A stretch of DNA of 64,000 nucleotides. It comes from Verrucomicrobiota bacterium. Its GTDB lineage: Bacteria; Verrucomicrobiota; Kiritimatiellia; RFP12; UBA1067. Below are positions 42,942 to 52,132 of the stretch, piece after piece. Each line of letters starts with the position of its first letter. Position 1 is the stretch's first letter. The notes under the pieces were generated by a model that was not told the DNA's origin, ran no database searches, and saw only the letters and a program-made list of their open reading frames with translations. The stretch lies in NCBI GenBank assembly GCA_023269675.1, contig JAHFSX010000015.1, positions 62,001-126,000 of the forward strand, written 5' to 3'. A program made the translations under genes and the position numbers.

Positions 42942-43223
42942 ATGGATAACATCACCCTCATTGCCGTGGCCTCAATCGTCATGGCGGGGCTCACGACCGC
43001 TCTGGGCGCCGTGGCCCCGGCCCTGGGCGAAGGCAAGGCCGTGGCGACGGCGCTGACCTCGCTGGCCCAGCAGCCCGACGCCTCCGCCACCATCACGCGC
43101 ACCCTGTTTGTCGGTCTGGCGATGATCGAGTCCATTGCCATCTACTGCTTCGTGATCTCGATGATTCTCATTTTCGCCAACCCTTTCTGGAACCACATCA
43201 TCGCTCAAACCGCAGGAAAGTAA
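42942..43223 (+). CDS. atpE: N-ATPase subunit c (ion-translocating rotor)
   Basis: 93 residues, two TM helices. Helix 1 has a carboxylate (E30 in PALGEGKAVA) where the Na+ ATP synthase of Ilyobacter has Gln; helix 2 has E63-S64 and Y68 (AMIESIAIY), the Na+-site residues. Two carboxylates per subunit is a known N-ATPase feature. Coupling to Na+ is predicted, but some N-ATPases with this layout have been reported to use H+. Confidence 0.95.
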   Translation: MDNITLIAVASIVMAGLTTALGAVAPALGEGKAVATALTSLAQQPDASATITRTLFVGLAMIESIAIYCFVISMILIFANPFWNHIIAQTAGK

Positions 43224-43226
43224 CCT

Positions 43227-44039
43227 ATGCTTATCGATTGGTTCACCGTCGGCGCTCAAGCGCTCAACTTCCTCATTCTCGTGGGGTTGATGCAGCGCTT
43301 TCTTTACAAGCCCATCCTCCGCGCGATCGACGCGCGGGAGAAGCGGGTCGCCATGGTCCTGGCGGAGGCCGAGATGAAAAAGGCCGAGGCCATAAAGGAG
43401 CGCGACGAGTTCAACGGCAGGAACGCGGCGTTCGACCAGCAGCGGGCCTCCCTTATGAGCCGGATGACCGGCGAGGTGGCGTCTGAACGCTTGCGCCTCC
43501 TCGACGAGGCCCGCCAGGCGGTCGACGCTTGGAGTGCCAAGCGGATGGAAGCGGTGAGAAACGACGCGTGCCAGCTGAGTCAGGCCATCAGCCGGCGTGC
43601 CCAGCAGGAAGTTTTCGCGATCGTGCGGAAAACGCTGGGCGATCTCGCCGCGGCGAGTTTGGAAGAGCGGATGGCCGACGTGTTTGTCCGCCAATTGCGC
43701 GCGCTAACCGAAAAGGAAAAGGAGGGCCTGAAGTCAGCGTTCAGCGGCGCACCGGGGCCCGTGATCGTGCGCAGCGCCTTCGACCTGCCTGCCGCGCAGC
43801 GGGCCGCGATAGAAGGCGTGGCCGCCGAACTGATGGCCGTCGCGACCCCCGTCCGTTTCGAGACGGCGCCAGACCTCGTCAGCGGCATTGAGCTCATCGC
43901 GAGCGGACAGAAGATCGCCTGGAACATCGCGGCTTACCTCCTGTCGCTGGAAAAGGGCGTCGGCGAACTGATCGAGGCGGGGGGCCAGCCGGAAGCCGGC
44001 TCCGAGTCTAAAGCGGTGGGCCTGTGCCCGGAACAATGA
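43227..44039 (+). CDS. atpF: N-ATPase subunit b with delta-like C-terminal domain
   Basis: 270 residues, much longer than a normal ~160-residue b. N-terminal TM ([20 protein letters not shown]), long coiled coil to about residue 150, then about 110 extra residues ([52 protein letters not shown]) that look like the delta subunit C-terminal domain. No separate atpH is present, so this subunit probably covers both stator roles (inference). Confidence 0.9.
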   Translation: MLIDWFTVGAQALNFLILVGLMQRFLYKPILRAIDAREKRVAMVLAEAEMKKAEAIKERDEFNGRNAAFDQQRASLMSRMTGEVASERLRLLDEARQAVDAWSAKRMEAVRNDACQLSQAISRRAQQEVFAIVRKTLGDLAAASLEERMADVFVRQLRALTEKEKEGLKSAFSGAPGPVIVRSAFDLPAAQRAAIEGVAAELMAVATPVRFETAPDLVSGIELIASGQKIAWNIAAYLLSLEKGVGELIEAGGQPEAGSESKAVGLCPEQ

Positions 44040-44043
44040 GCCC

Positions 44044-45645
44044 ATGAATGTGGAACCTGAAAACCTTCAGAGCATGCTCGACCGCGCGTTTGCCGGAATC
44101 CGCCGCGTGCGGGAGACATTTGCGCCGCAGCTGACGCCGCGCGAGGTCGGCACCGTCAGGAACGTCTCCACCGGCATCGCCAAGGTCACCGGACTGGCCG
44201 GCGTGGGCGTGGACGAGCTGGTGGAGTTTCCGGGCGGGGTTTCCGGCATCGCGTTCAACGTGGACGAGGACGAGGTCGGTGTCGTGCTGCTGGGCGAATA
44301 CTGGCATCTGCATGCCGGCGATGAAGTCGTGCGCACGGGCCGGGTCATGGACGTGGCCGTGGGCGAGGGCCTGCTGGGGCGCGTCATCGACCCGCTCGGA
44401 AGACCCCTGGACGGCAAAGGGCCGGTGGCCGCCCGCGCGCGCCTGCCCATTGAACGCGAGGCCAAGCCGATCATGGACCGCGCCCCCGTCAGCGTGCCGC
44501 TGCAGACCGGGCTGACCGTCATCGACGCGCTGATCCCCATCGGCCGCGGCCAGCGGGAGCTGATCCTGGGCGACCGGCAAACGGGGAAGACGGCTATCGC
44601 GACCGACACCATCTTGAACCAGCGCGGAAAAAATGTGCTGTGCGTGTATTGCGCGATCGGCCAGCGCTCTTCCGCCGTCGCCAAGGTGGTCGCCAACCTC
44701 CGCGAAAAAGGCGCGATGGAGTACACGGTGGTCATGGTGGCTGAAGGCAACAACGCGCCCGGGCTGGCCTATATCACGCCTTACGCCGCCACCAGCATCG
44801 CGGAACATTTTATGGAAGCGGGGCGCGACGTGCTGATCGTTTACGACACCCTCACGCAGCACGCCCGCGCCTACCGCGAGCTTTCGCTGCTGCTCCGCCG
44901 CCCCCCCGGGCGCGAAGCCTTCCCCGGCGACATCTTCTACATTCATTCGCGCCTGCTCGAGCGCTCCACCCATCTGCGCAAGGAGCTCGGAGGGGGGTCG
45001 CTGACCGCCCTGCCCATCATCGAAACCGACGCGCAGAACATCTCGGCCTACATCCCGACCAACCTGATTTCCATCACGGACGGGCAGATCTACCTTTCGC
45101 CGACACTGTTCGATTTGGGCGTGCTGCCCGCCGTCGACGTCGGCAACTCCGTTTCCAGGGTCGGCGGCAAGGCGCAACGCGAGGCCTACCGCGTGGTGAC
45201 GGGCGACCTCAAGCTCGCCTACGCGCAGTTCGAGGAGCTTGAGACCTTTGCCCGTTTCGGTGCGCGCCTGGATGAAGACACCCGCAAGATCATCGAGCAC
45301 GGGAGGCGGATCCGCGCCTGCCTCAAGCAGCCGGAATTCGCCCCGCTGTCCGTGCCCGCACAAATCGCCGTCCTGCTGGCGTTGACGGCCAACCTCTTCG
45401 ATCCGGTGCCGCTTGAACAGATGGCGGCTGCCAAGCGCGCCGTGCAGGAGGCTGCGGGGAACATTCCGGCGGAGGTGTGCGCGCGCTTCGATACCGCCGC
45501 GAAACTGAGCGACGAGGATCGCCAAACGATTGTCGCGCTGGCCCGCGTGGCGCTCGCCGGCTTTCAGCCGAAGCCCGACGCGGCGCAAGAGGCCCAGTCC
45601 CAGGGCGGCCAGAAGCCCCGGGCGGCACTCAAGGAGAAGCCATGA
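44044..45645 (+). CDS. atpA: N-ATPase alpha subunit
   Basis: 533 residues. P-loop [28 protein letters not shown] and conserved [20 protein letters not shown]. An N-terminal helix ([20 protein letters not shown]) contacts the stator. The C-terminal tail (~20 residues, Gln/Lys-rich) extends past the usual end. ATGA overlap couples it to atpG. Confidence 0.96.
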   Translation: MNVEPENLQSMLDRAFAGIRRVRETFAPQLTPREVGTVRNVSTGIAKVTGLAGVGVDELVEFPGGVSGIAFNVDEDEVGVVLLGEYWHLHAGDEVVRTGRVMDVAVGEGLLGRVIDPLGRPLDGKGPVAARARLPIEREAKPIMDRAPVSVPLQTGLTVIDALIPIGRGQRELILGDRQTGKTAIATDTILNQRGKNVLCVYCAIGQRSSAVAKVVANLREKGAMEYTVVMVAEGNNAPGLAYITPYAATSIAEHFMEAGRDVLIVYDTLTQHARAYRELSLLLRRPPGREAFPGDIFYIHSRLLERSTHLRKELGGGSLTALPIIETDAQNISAYIPTNLISITDGQIYLSPTLFDLGVLPAVDVGNSVSRVGGKAQREAYRVVTGDLKLAYAQFEELETFARFGARLDEDTRKIIEHGRRIRACLKQPEFAPLSVPAQIAVLLALTANLFDPVPLEQMAAAKRAVQEAAGNIPAEVCARFDTAAKLSDEDRQTIVALARVALAGFQPKPDAAQEAQSQGGQKPRAALKEKP

Positions 45646-46538
45646 GCGACACCATGGCGAGCCTGCGCCGGAAAATCAGCCGTTCCGGCGAGTTGCACTC
45701 TGTTGTCCGGACCATGAAGGCCATGGCCGCCCTGAACATCGGCCAGTACGAGCAATCGGTGAAAGCGCTGGAGAAATACTACCGGACCGTGGAGTTGGGG
45801 TTGGGCGCGTGTTTTCGGGAACGCGGTGCGGCGGCTTCGGCGGCCGAAGGGGAAGAGCCCGCCGACACGGGTGCGGTCGCCGCCGTCGTTTTCGGTTCCG
45901 ACCAGGGGCTGGTGGGCCAGTTCAATGACGTGGTGGCCGATTATGCGATCAAGACGCTCGCCACCATGTCCGGCGACCTCCAGGTCTGGGCCGTTGGCGA
46001 GCGGGTGCATGCGCGTTTGGGTGACGCGGGGCTGGCGCTCGCCGGTCTTTTCAGCGTTCCGGTTTCGGTCAGGGCCATCACCCCGCTCATCGGGCAGATT
46101 CTGGTGACGAGCGTGAGGCGCGACCGTCAGGAGGTCGGCCTCGAACTCCACCTTTTTTACAACCGACCCACATCCTGGGCCGTTTACGCTCCCTTCCGTC
46201 AGCGACTGCTGCCGCTGGATGATGACTGGCGACGCCGACTGGCCGAGCTTCCCTGGCCGTCGGCCAATCTGGCAGAGGTCGCGGGAGGCGGCGCCGCGAC
46301 CCTGCGGGCGCTCATCCGTGAATACCTGTTCGTCTCGCTTTTCCGGGCGTGCGCCGCATCCCTCGCGAGCGAGAACGCGAGCCGTCTGGCGGCGATGGAA
46401 CGTGCCGAAAAGAACATCGACGACATTCTGGAGAACCTCCAGGGCGCCTTCCACGGTTTGCGGCAGAGCGGTATCGATGAGGAGCTGTTCGATGTGATCT
46501 CCGGTTTCGAGGCGCTGGCCGTAGCGCGGCGCCGGTGA
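45642..46538 (+). CDS. atpG: N-ATPase gamma subunit
   Basis: 298 residues, the rotor shaft. [20 protein letters not shown] and [19 protein letters not shown] at the N-terminus and [20 protein letters not shown] at the C-terminus form the coiled coil; [14 protein letters not shown] replaces the usual SDRGLCGG. It is the last gene of the operon. Confidence 0.94.
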   Translation: MSDTMASLRRKISRSGELHSVVRTMKAMAALNIGQYEQSVKALEKYYRTVELGLGACFRERGAAASAAEGEEPADTGAVAAVVFGSDQGLVGQFNDVVADYAIKTLATMSGDLQVWAVGERVHARLGDAGLALAGLFSVPVSVRAITPLIGQILVTSVRRDRQEVGLELHLFYNRPTSWAVYAPFRQRLLPLDDDWRRRLAELPWPSANLAEVAGGGAATLRALIREYLFVSLFRACAASLASENASRLAAMERAEKNIDDILENLQGAFHGLRQSGIDEELFDVISGFEALAVARRR

Positions 46539-46576
46539 AGGGGTGCGCGAAGGGGGTGCGCGCGGCCTGAATCGTG

Positions 46577-46605
46577 TTGACGGAGGTGCGGCCTCCGTAT
46601 ACGCT
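46577..46605 (+). promoter_or_regulatory. Candidate crcB promoter
   Basis: TTGACG (46577-46582), 17-base spacer, TACGCT (46600-46605); the start codon is nine bases further on, implying a near-leaderless mRNA. A GGAGG...CCTCC hairpin fills the spacer. The fluoride riboswitch consensus is not met. Confidence 0.4.
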
Positions 46606-46614
46606 AACCGACCA

Positions 46615-47004
46615 ATGAAGACGGTCATGCCATTTATTGTGGTCGGGGCAGGCGGGTTTATCGGATCGGCCTTGCGGTTTGGGCTCAGCCTGCTGGGCCA
46701 GCGGTTCTCGCTCACGTTTCCGCACGGCACCTTGTGGGCGAATCTCCTGGGGTGTCTGGTGCTCGGTGTTGTGACCGCCTTGGCCGCGAAAACCGAGGTC
46801 CTGTCGCCGACGATGCGGCTGCTGCTGGCGACCGGGCTCTGCGGCGGCTTCACCACCATGTCCACCTTCACCTACGAGATGTTCAAGTTCGCGCAGGCGA
46901 CGGAATACCTCTACGCTTCCGGATACTTTCTCTTGACGGTGGTCGGTTGTGCGGCGATGTTCTGTCTGGGCATGATGGCGGTCAATCTCGTTGCGAAAGG
47001 GTAG
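46615..47004 (+). CDS. crcB: CrcB/Fluc fluoride channel
   Basis: 129 residues, four TM segments. GAGGFIGSALRFGLSLLG, GTLWANLLGCLVLG and LCGGFTTMSTFTYEM (the Phe-box and central Thr/Ser track) are diagnostic. It dimerises to export F-. The DUF190 gene follows after 7 bases. Confidence 0.95.
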   Translation: MKTVMPFIVVGAGGFIGSALRFGLSLLGQRFSLTFPHGTLWANLLGCLVLGVVTALAAKTEVLSPTMRLLLATGLCGGFTTMSTFTYEMFKFAQATEYLYASGYFLLTVVGCAAMFCLGMMAVNLVAKG

Positions 47005-47011
47005 GTGGGGC

Positions 47012-47362
47012 ATGGAACTGACAGGTGAGTCGAAGCTGCTGAGGATCTTCATCGGTGAGTCCGACAAGGTGCAGCACCGGCCGCTCTATGAGGTGATCGT
47101 CACCGAGGCGAAGGCCTTCGGCCTGGCGGGCGCGACCGCGTGGCGCGGGATCCTGGCCTACGGCTCCACCAGCCGGATCAAGACCGCCAAGATCCTGGAC
47201 CTGTCGTCCGACATGCCGGTCATCATCGAGATCGCGGACGAGGAGTCCAAGATCAACGCGTTCCTGCCCACGCTGGACCGCCTGTTCGAGCAGGCGGACT
47301 CCGGGGGGCTGGTCACCATGGAAAAGGTGCAGGTCATCCGCTACCGCGCGGGAAAGAAGTAA
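47012..47362 (+). CDS. DUF190 protein, CrcB-linked
   Basis: 116 residues, ferredoxin-like/PII-like fold family. LLRIFIGESDKVQHRPLYEV, AKAFGLAGATAWRGILAYG and SSDMPVIIEIADEESKI are family blocks. DUF190 genes commonly sit beside crcB, suggesting a regulatory partner. ATG 47012 is chosen; upstream in-frame GTG is within crcB. Confidence 0.92.
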   Translation: MELTGESKLLRIFIGESDKVQHRPLYEVIVTEAKAFGLAGATAWRGILAYGSTSRIKTAKILDLSSDMPVIIEIADEESKINAFLPTLDRLFEQADSGGLVTMEKVQVIRYRAGKK

Positions 47363-47431
47363 GCGGCCCAGTCCCCGGCGGTCCGACCCGACCTTCGAGG
47401 CGGTTTCGGGGCGTCAACGAAAGAGTAGGCC

Positions 47432-48619
47432 ATGAAACGAAACATGATCGGGCTGCTCGGCATGATCGTGCTGGTGGGCATGGGCGAGCACATGGCCGAG
47501 CGCTTCCTGCCGCTGTACCTGCAGCAGCTGGCGCAGGCCTCGACCGCCGTGATGGCCATCGGGTTGCTGGCCGGCATGGACGACCTGCTTTCGGCGCTCT
47601 ACTCGTTCCCCGGCGGGTATCTCAGCGACCGGCTGGGCACCAAGCGCGCGCTGCTCTTCTTCAACGCCCTCTCGATGGCCGGCTACCTGCTGGTCATCTT
47701 CGTCCAGACCTGGTGGGCGGTGCTGGCAGGCGCGGCCTTCTTCATCTCCTGGTCGGCGATCTCGCTGCCGGCCACCATGGATCTGCTCTCCAAGGCCGTG
47801 CCCAAGAACCGGCGGGCCATGGGCGTGTCGGTCCTCGCGCTGGTGCGCCGCGTGCCCAAAATGCTGGGGCCGGTCGCGGGCGGCACGTGCATTGCCATCT
47901 GGGGCGTCGCGCAGGGCGTGCGCGCGGCGTTCATCTGCGCGCTGGCCCTGGCGCTGGCTGCCGCCGTGCTGCAGCAGGTGCTGATCGACGACGACTCGCA
48001 GGAGAAAAAGGCCGCGGAGGCCAACCCGATGCGGTTGTGGCGCGAGATGCCGGCGGGGTTGCGCAGTCTGCTCATGTCCGACATCCTCATCCGGTTTTGC
48101 GAGCGGATCCCGGATTCCTTCGTCGTCATCTGGGCGACGCGCACCGTGCTGCATCCGGTTTCGGAACTCACGTTCGGCTGGCTGTCTGCGATCGAGAACA
48201 TCACGGCGGTGCTGGTGTACCTCCCCGTCGCCTATATGGCGGACCGTTTTGGGAAAAAGCCGTTTGTGCTGATCACCTTCGGCTTCTTCACCTGCTTCCC
48301 GTTGGCGCTCTTGCACACGCAGTCATTCTGGCCGCTGGTGGCCGCCTTTGTCCTGCGCGGGCTCAAGGAGTTCGGCGAGCCGACCCGCAAGGCGCTGATC
48401 ATGGACCTGGCGCCCGAGGGCCGCAAAGCCGCGATGTTCGGGCTTTACTACCTCGTGCGCGACGTGCTGGTCGCCTTCGCGGCCTTCGGCGGCGCGCTGC
48501 TGTGGCGCGTGTCCCCGGAGCTGAACCTGAAGGTCGCGTTCGCCTTTGGTGTCGTCGGGACACTCTGGTTCGCCTGGCGCGGCCGCGATTGCACGGCCCC
48601 GGCGTCCAGTGGCGGCTAG
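47432..48619 (+). CDS. Major facilitator superfamily transporter
   Basis: 395 residues, 12 TM segments. GGYLSDRLGTKRALLFF is the MFS loop 2-3 motif and YMADRFGKKPFVLIT the equivalent in the second half. Charged middle loop DDDSQEKKAAEANPM. Substrate unknown; the sequence before it carries no regulator. A promoter is not obvious. Confidence 0.88.
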   Translation: MKRNMIGLLGMIVLVGMGEHMAERFLPLYLQQLAQASTAVMAIGLLAGMDDLLSALYSFPGGYLSDRLGTKRALLFFNALSMAGYLLVIFVQTWWAVLAGAAFFISWSAISLPATMDLLSKAVPKNRRAMGVSVLALVRRVPKMLGPVAGGTCIAIWGVAQGVRAAFICALALALAAAVLQQVLIDDDSQEKKAAEANPMRLWREMPAGLRSLLMSDILIRFCERIPDSFVVIWATRTVLHPVSELTFGWLSAIENITAVLVYLPVAYMADRFGKKPFVLITFGFFTCFPLALLHTQSFWPLVAAFVLRGLKEFGEPTRKALIMDLAPEGRKAAMFGLYYLVRDVLVAFAAFGGALLWRVSPELNLKVAFAFGVVGTLWFAWRGRDCTAPASSGG

Positions 48620-48655
48620 CCGTTATGACGCGGCAGCCCCCGGCGCATGGATGTG

Positions 48656-48677
48656 GCACGCCCATCCTTGGGCGCGC
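48656..48677. repeat. GCACGCCCA hairpin upstream of the Gfo/Idh gene
   Basis: GCACGCCCA (48656-48664) and TGGGCGCGC (48669-48677) pair imperfectly around TCCT. The same hairpin occurs at 59120-59141, and related ones at 14638 and 50259. All sit just ahead of metabolic genes. Confidence 0.55.
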
Positions 48678-48836
48678 GGGTGCCGGCTGTTGAGCCTTTG
48701 GGCGGTTTCCGGCACGAGTCGGTTGGGTACACGGGGGATGACCTCGCGTACGTTTGAGAGCAAAATATGCAATAGGCTTTTCTGAGGGTGACCGCTATAC
48801 TGTCCCAAATTGATCTTGTCTGGAAAGGACGTGGCC

Positions 48837-50240
48837 ATGAAGCAGTGTACGCGCAGGGAGATGATGAAAGCGGCGGCGGCGGGGGCATGCGTGTCGGGGT
48901 TTCCGACGATCATCCCGTCACGGGTGCTGGGGGCTGAGGCGCCGAGCAAGACCATCCAGGTCGGGCAGATCGGCTTCGGCCGGATCGGCAAGAGCATGGA
49001 CGTGCCCGGGATCATCAAGTGCCCGGGCGTGCGGTATGTCGGTCTGGCCGACCTGGACACGAAGCGCATGGCCTTGGGCAAGGCGTTCATCGATGCCGCC
49101 TACGCCAAGCAGAAGACTTCGGTCGACCTGAAGACCTATCAGGACTACCGTGAGCTGCTGGGGCGGGCCGACATCGACGCCGTCGCGATCTCGACGCCGG
49201 ACCACTGGCACAGCCAGCCGGCGGTGGAGGCGGCCTTCGCGGGCAAAGACGTGTACATGCAGAAGCCGGCCGCCCTGACGATCGCCGAAGGCCGCCTCTT
49301 CAGCAACGCGATGCGCGAGAACAAGCGCGTCTTCCTGTTGGGCTCCCAGCAGCGCTCCACGGAGCAGTTCCACCGGGCGTGCGAGCTCGTGCGCAACGGG
49401 CGGCTGGGCAAGATCACGCTGATCGAGGTCGGGTTGCCCGGCGATCCGGCCGGCGGCCGGAAGGACGAGATGCCTGTGCCGTCGAACTTGAATTACGAGA
49501 TGTGGCTGGGCTCGACCCCGCAGGTGTATTACACCGAGGACCGGGTGCACTCGCAGAGCGACATGAAATTGGACTCGCGCCCCGGCTGGCTGCGCTGCGA
49601 ACAGTTCGGCGCGGGGATGATCACGGGCTGGGGCTCGCACCACCTCGACATCGCCCACTGGGCCATGGGCTGGGAGAGCACGGGCCCGGTGTCGATCGAG
49701 GGCAGAGGCGAGTTCCACACCGGCGGCCTGTGGGACGTGCACGGCGCGTACGACGTGATGCTGGGCTACGCCGACGGCACACGGCTGCGCGTGTGGGACA
49801 AGTTTCCGAACGGGGTGCGTTTCATCGGCGAGAAGGGCTGGATCTTCGTCAGCCGCGGGCCGGCGAAGATGACCGCCTCCGATCCGGTCGCGGCGGGCAA
49901 GCCGCTCAAGGCGCTGGACGCGAGCGACCCGAGCCTGCTGGAGGGGGCGATCGGCGCCAACGAGATCCACCTCTACAAGAACCGGGGCAACCATCACCAG
50001 AACTGGATCGACTGCATCCGCACGCGCGCCGAGACGATCGTGCCCGCCGAGACTGCGCACCGCTCGTGCAGCGCCTGTCTGCTGTCGCACATCGGCATGA
50101 AGCTCGGGCGAAAGCTGACGTGGGATCCCGCCGCCGAGAAGTTTATGAACGACGACGCGGCCAACGCGCTGCTGGCGCGCGCCGAGCGCGCGCCGTACGG
50201 CACGCGCCGGGCGTACGAGCGGCTGAGCAAGAAGAGTTAG
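48837..50240 (+). CDS. Gfo/Idh/MocA-family oxidoreductase, Tat-exported
   Basis: 467 residues. A twin-arginine-like leader (CTRREMMKAAAAGACVSGFP) precedes a Rossmann domain VGQIGFGRIGKSMDVPGI and the conserved MQKPAALTIAEG, where family members have EKP. C-terminal Gfo/Idh half contains GSHHLDIAHWAMGWE. It would act in the periplasm on a sugar or inositol derivative; substrate unknown. TATACT is at 48796-48801, and GGAAAGG precedes the ATG. Confidence 0.88.
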   Translation: MKQCTRREMMKAAAAGACVSGFPTIIPSRVLGAEAPSKTIQVGQIGFGRIGKSMDVPGIIKCPGVRYVGLADLDTKRMALGKAFIDAAYAKQKTSVDLKTYQDYRELLGRADIDAVAISTPDHWHSQPAVEAAFAGKDVYMQKPAALTIAEGRLFSNAMRENKRVFLLGSQQRSTEQFHRACELVRNGRLGKITLIEVGLPGDPAGGRKDEMPVPSNLNYEMWLGSTPQVYYTEDRVHSQSDMKLDSRPGWLRCEQFGAGMITGWGSHHLDIAHWAMGWESTGPVSIEGRGEFHTGGLWDVHGAYDVMLGYADGTRLRVWDKFPNGVRFIGEKGWIFVSRGPAKMTASDPVAAGKPLKALDASDPSLLEGAIGANEIHLYKNRGNHHQNWIDCIRTRAETIVPAETAHRSCSACLLSHIGMKLGRKLTWDPAAEKFMNDDAANALLARAERAPYGTRRAYERLSKKS

Positions 50241-50258
50241 TCAAAAGCACTGGAACCC

Positions 50259-50278
50259 CATGCGCAGGGATGCGCATG
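50259..50278. repeat. CATGCGCA palindrome before the URO-D-like gene
   Basis: CATGCGCA (50259-50266) and TGCGCATG (50271-50278) pair perfectly around GGGA, followed by GCACGTGCG. Same family as the elements at 14597, 48656 and 59090. Confidence 0.5.
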
Positions 50279-50336
50279 GCACGTGCGTGGCAATCGGGCG
50301 CGTACAGGACCGGATCGCGTGTACAGGGGATTTTAA

Positions 50337-51374
50337 ATGACTCAGGAACAGTGGGAAGCGTTGAAGGCAGTGGTCCGCGGCCAGCGGCTGGACAAACCTT
50401 TGTGCGGGTTCATTGCGGACAGCCCCTGGCTGCCGGAGTGGACCGGCAAGGCCTCGATCCTGGATTACTACAGTTCGGAGTCGGTGTGGCTGGAGGCCAA
50501 CCTGACGGCGATGCGGACGTTTCCCGATGCTGTTTTCCTGCCGGGCTTCTGGTCGGAATACGGCATGTGCACCGAGCCCTCGGCGTTCGGTTCGCGCCTG
50601 ATCTGGCACGAGCATGAACTGCCCTTCGCGGAGCCGATCGGGCACGATTCGGAAAAGGCGCTGGTGCTGGCCAAGCCGGATGTGCGGTGCGCCGGGCTGC
50701 TGCCGTTTACCTTGCGGCGTCTGGTTCGGATGCGTCCGGCGATCGAGGCGGAGGGCCACGCGATCCGTTTCGCGGTCGCCCGCGGCCCGCTCAACATCGC
50801 CTCCTTCCTGATGGGCACGACCGAGTTCCTGATGGCGATGCAGCTGGACCCGGATGGCACGCACGCCATGCTGGGGGTGATCACGGAGTTTCTCGAGGAG
50901 TGGATCCAGGCGCAGGCGGCGGCGATCCCCACCATCCGCGGCGTGCTGTTGCTGGACGACATCGTGGGGTTTCTCGGGCCGGAGGATGTGGAGCGGTTCG
51001 CGATGCCCTATCTCAAGCGGGCCTTCGCGGCCATCGACGGCGACGTCCGCTTTTTCCATAACGACGCGCACGGCCTGTGCTGTGCGCCCTATCTGGCGGG
51101 GGCGGGGATCAACCTGTTCAACTTCGGCTTCGAGCACCCGATCGCGGAGATGCGCGAGCTCGTCGGTCCGCAAGTCGCCCTGCTCGGCAACATCCCGCCG
51201 CGCGACGTGCTGGCGGCCGGGACGCCGGAGGAGGTGCGCCGCAGCGTGGCCGAGATGCGGCGGGCGCTGGGCGGCGACTTCACGCGCGTGGTCTTCTCGT
51301 GCGGCGGCGGCCTGCCGCCGGGCGTGCCCACCGCGAACCTGCGCGCCTTCCTGGACGAGGCCGCGCGCGCGTAA
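50337..51374 (+). CDS. Uroporphyrinogen-decarboxylase-fold protein (MtaA/CmuA-like)
   Basis: 345 residues with a URO-D TIM-barrel pattern: LLLDDIVGFLGPEDVERFAM, HNDAHGLCCAPYLAGAGINL, FNFGFEHPIAEMRELVG and LLGNIPPRDVLAAGTPEEVR. This is the corrinoid/cobamide-dependent methyltransferase subgroup, not haem biosynthesis. The conserved H-x-C-type zinc region appears as HGLCC. Methyl donor and acceptor are unknown, and no corrinoid protein gene is adjacent. Confidence 0.85.
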   Translation: MTQEQWEALKAVVRGQRLDKPLCGFIADSPWLPEWTGKASILDYYSSESVWLEANLTAMRTFPDAVFLPGFWSEYGMCTEPSAFGSRLIWHEHELPFAEPIGHDSEKALVLAKPDVRCAGLLPFTLRRLVRMRPAIEAEGHAIRFAVARGPLNIASFLMGTTEFLMAMQLDPDGTHAMLGVITEFLEEWIQAQAAAIPTIRGVLLLDDIVGFLGPEDVERFAMPYLKRAFAAIDGDVRFFHNDAHGLCCAPYLAGAGINLFNFGFEHPIAEMRELVGPQVALLGNIPPRDVLAAGTPEEVRRSVAEMRRALGGDFTRVVFSCGGGLPPGVPTANLRAFLDEAARA

Positions 51375-51569
51375 TGCGCCGTCCCGCATGGGGTGACCCT
51401 CACCCCTTGGACCCGCCCGCCCGGGGATGGTACTGCCACTTCCCCGGCACTGTGCCCTGCGCATCTTTGCGCGGGGTCAGCCCTTCCAAAGCCAATAGGC
51501 CGGCCCGCACGGATTTGCCCCGGGTTGGCGGGACAGACGGCGTTTTTTTCAGAAAGCCACGAAATCGAC

Positions 51570-51707
51570 ATGGTCGCGCAGCTCGCGGGCCGCAACAACC
51601 AGCCGATCGTTTTCTGGGATTTCACGCGGATCGGGTTCACGCTCATGATCCTCAGCCTGATTCTCTGTGCCGTCTACGTGTACGTGCGCTATTTTGTCAT
51701 GCAGTAG
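51570..51707 (+). CDS. Small single-TM protein
   Basis: 45 residues: a short soluble head (MVAQLAGRNNQPIVFWDFTR) then a TM helix (FTLMILSLILCAVYVYVRYF). No family is recognised and no strong Shine-Dalgarno is visible. The composition (in-frame, no rare codons, hydrophobic helix) is compatible with a real peptide, but evidence is weak. Confidence 0.35.
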   Translation: MVAQLAGRNNQPIVFWDFTRIGFTLMILSLILCAVYVYVRYFVMQ

Positions 51708-51716
51708 GCTTCTCCG

Positions 51717-51999
51717 GGTGCGACTCAGTTTCGGTGAAACTGAGTCGCACCAACGAAAATTTAGGAGTTAGGAGTTAGAAGGTGGTAGCGCAAAAAGGCC
51801 GTGAAAAAGAGGCGGTTGACAAGGAGGAATCCTTCGGCAAGAACCGATTTTTGGAGCCATACGTGTGACTTCATTATGAAGACACAAACACGGCTTCGCG
51901 CGCGTCGCGCTAACACGTTCACTTTCCTGGCATGGCAACTCCTAACTCCTAAAATCTAACTCCTCCTTCGGGTGTGCTTCAACAAAGTTGAATCACACC
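51717..51999. repeat. Composite palindromic element in the 425-base gap before the antiporter
   Basis: A perfect 16-bp hairpin (51717-51732 with 51736-51751, arm GGTGCGACTCAGTTTC, loop GGT) opens the region. TTTAGGAGTTAGGAGTTAG (about 51762-51780) is inverted at about 51936-51952. A second hairpin (GGGTGTGCTTCAAC with GTTGAATCACACCC) closes it near 51969-51999. No gene is visible between. The nesting suggests one mobile or structural unit of ~280 bp. Confidence 0.65.
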
Positions 52000-52132
52000 C
52001 GGCTTCTCCTTGCCAGGTACGGGTTCCTCGGCTAAACTGAAAACATGATCGCGGGTCCGGCGGGCGTACGTTGAGCCGCCGGAGCCTTGCGTGTGGTCAA
52101 TTTAAGCCTCCGGTGGCGAAGGGGAGATCCCC

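Noticed and set aside
46560..46614. Possible fluoride riboswitch upstream of crcB
   Set aside because: The fluoride riboswitch needs a conserved GAUG-containing P1 region and a pseudoknot. Only a short GGAGG/CCTCC hairpin is present, and the space between atpG and crcB is too small.
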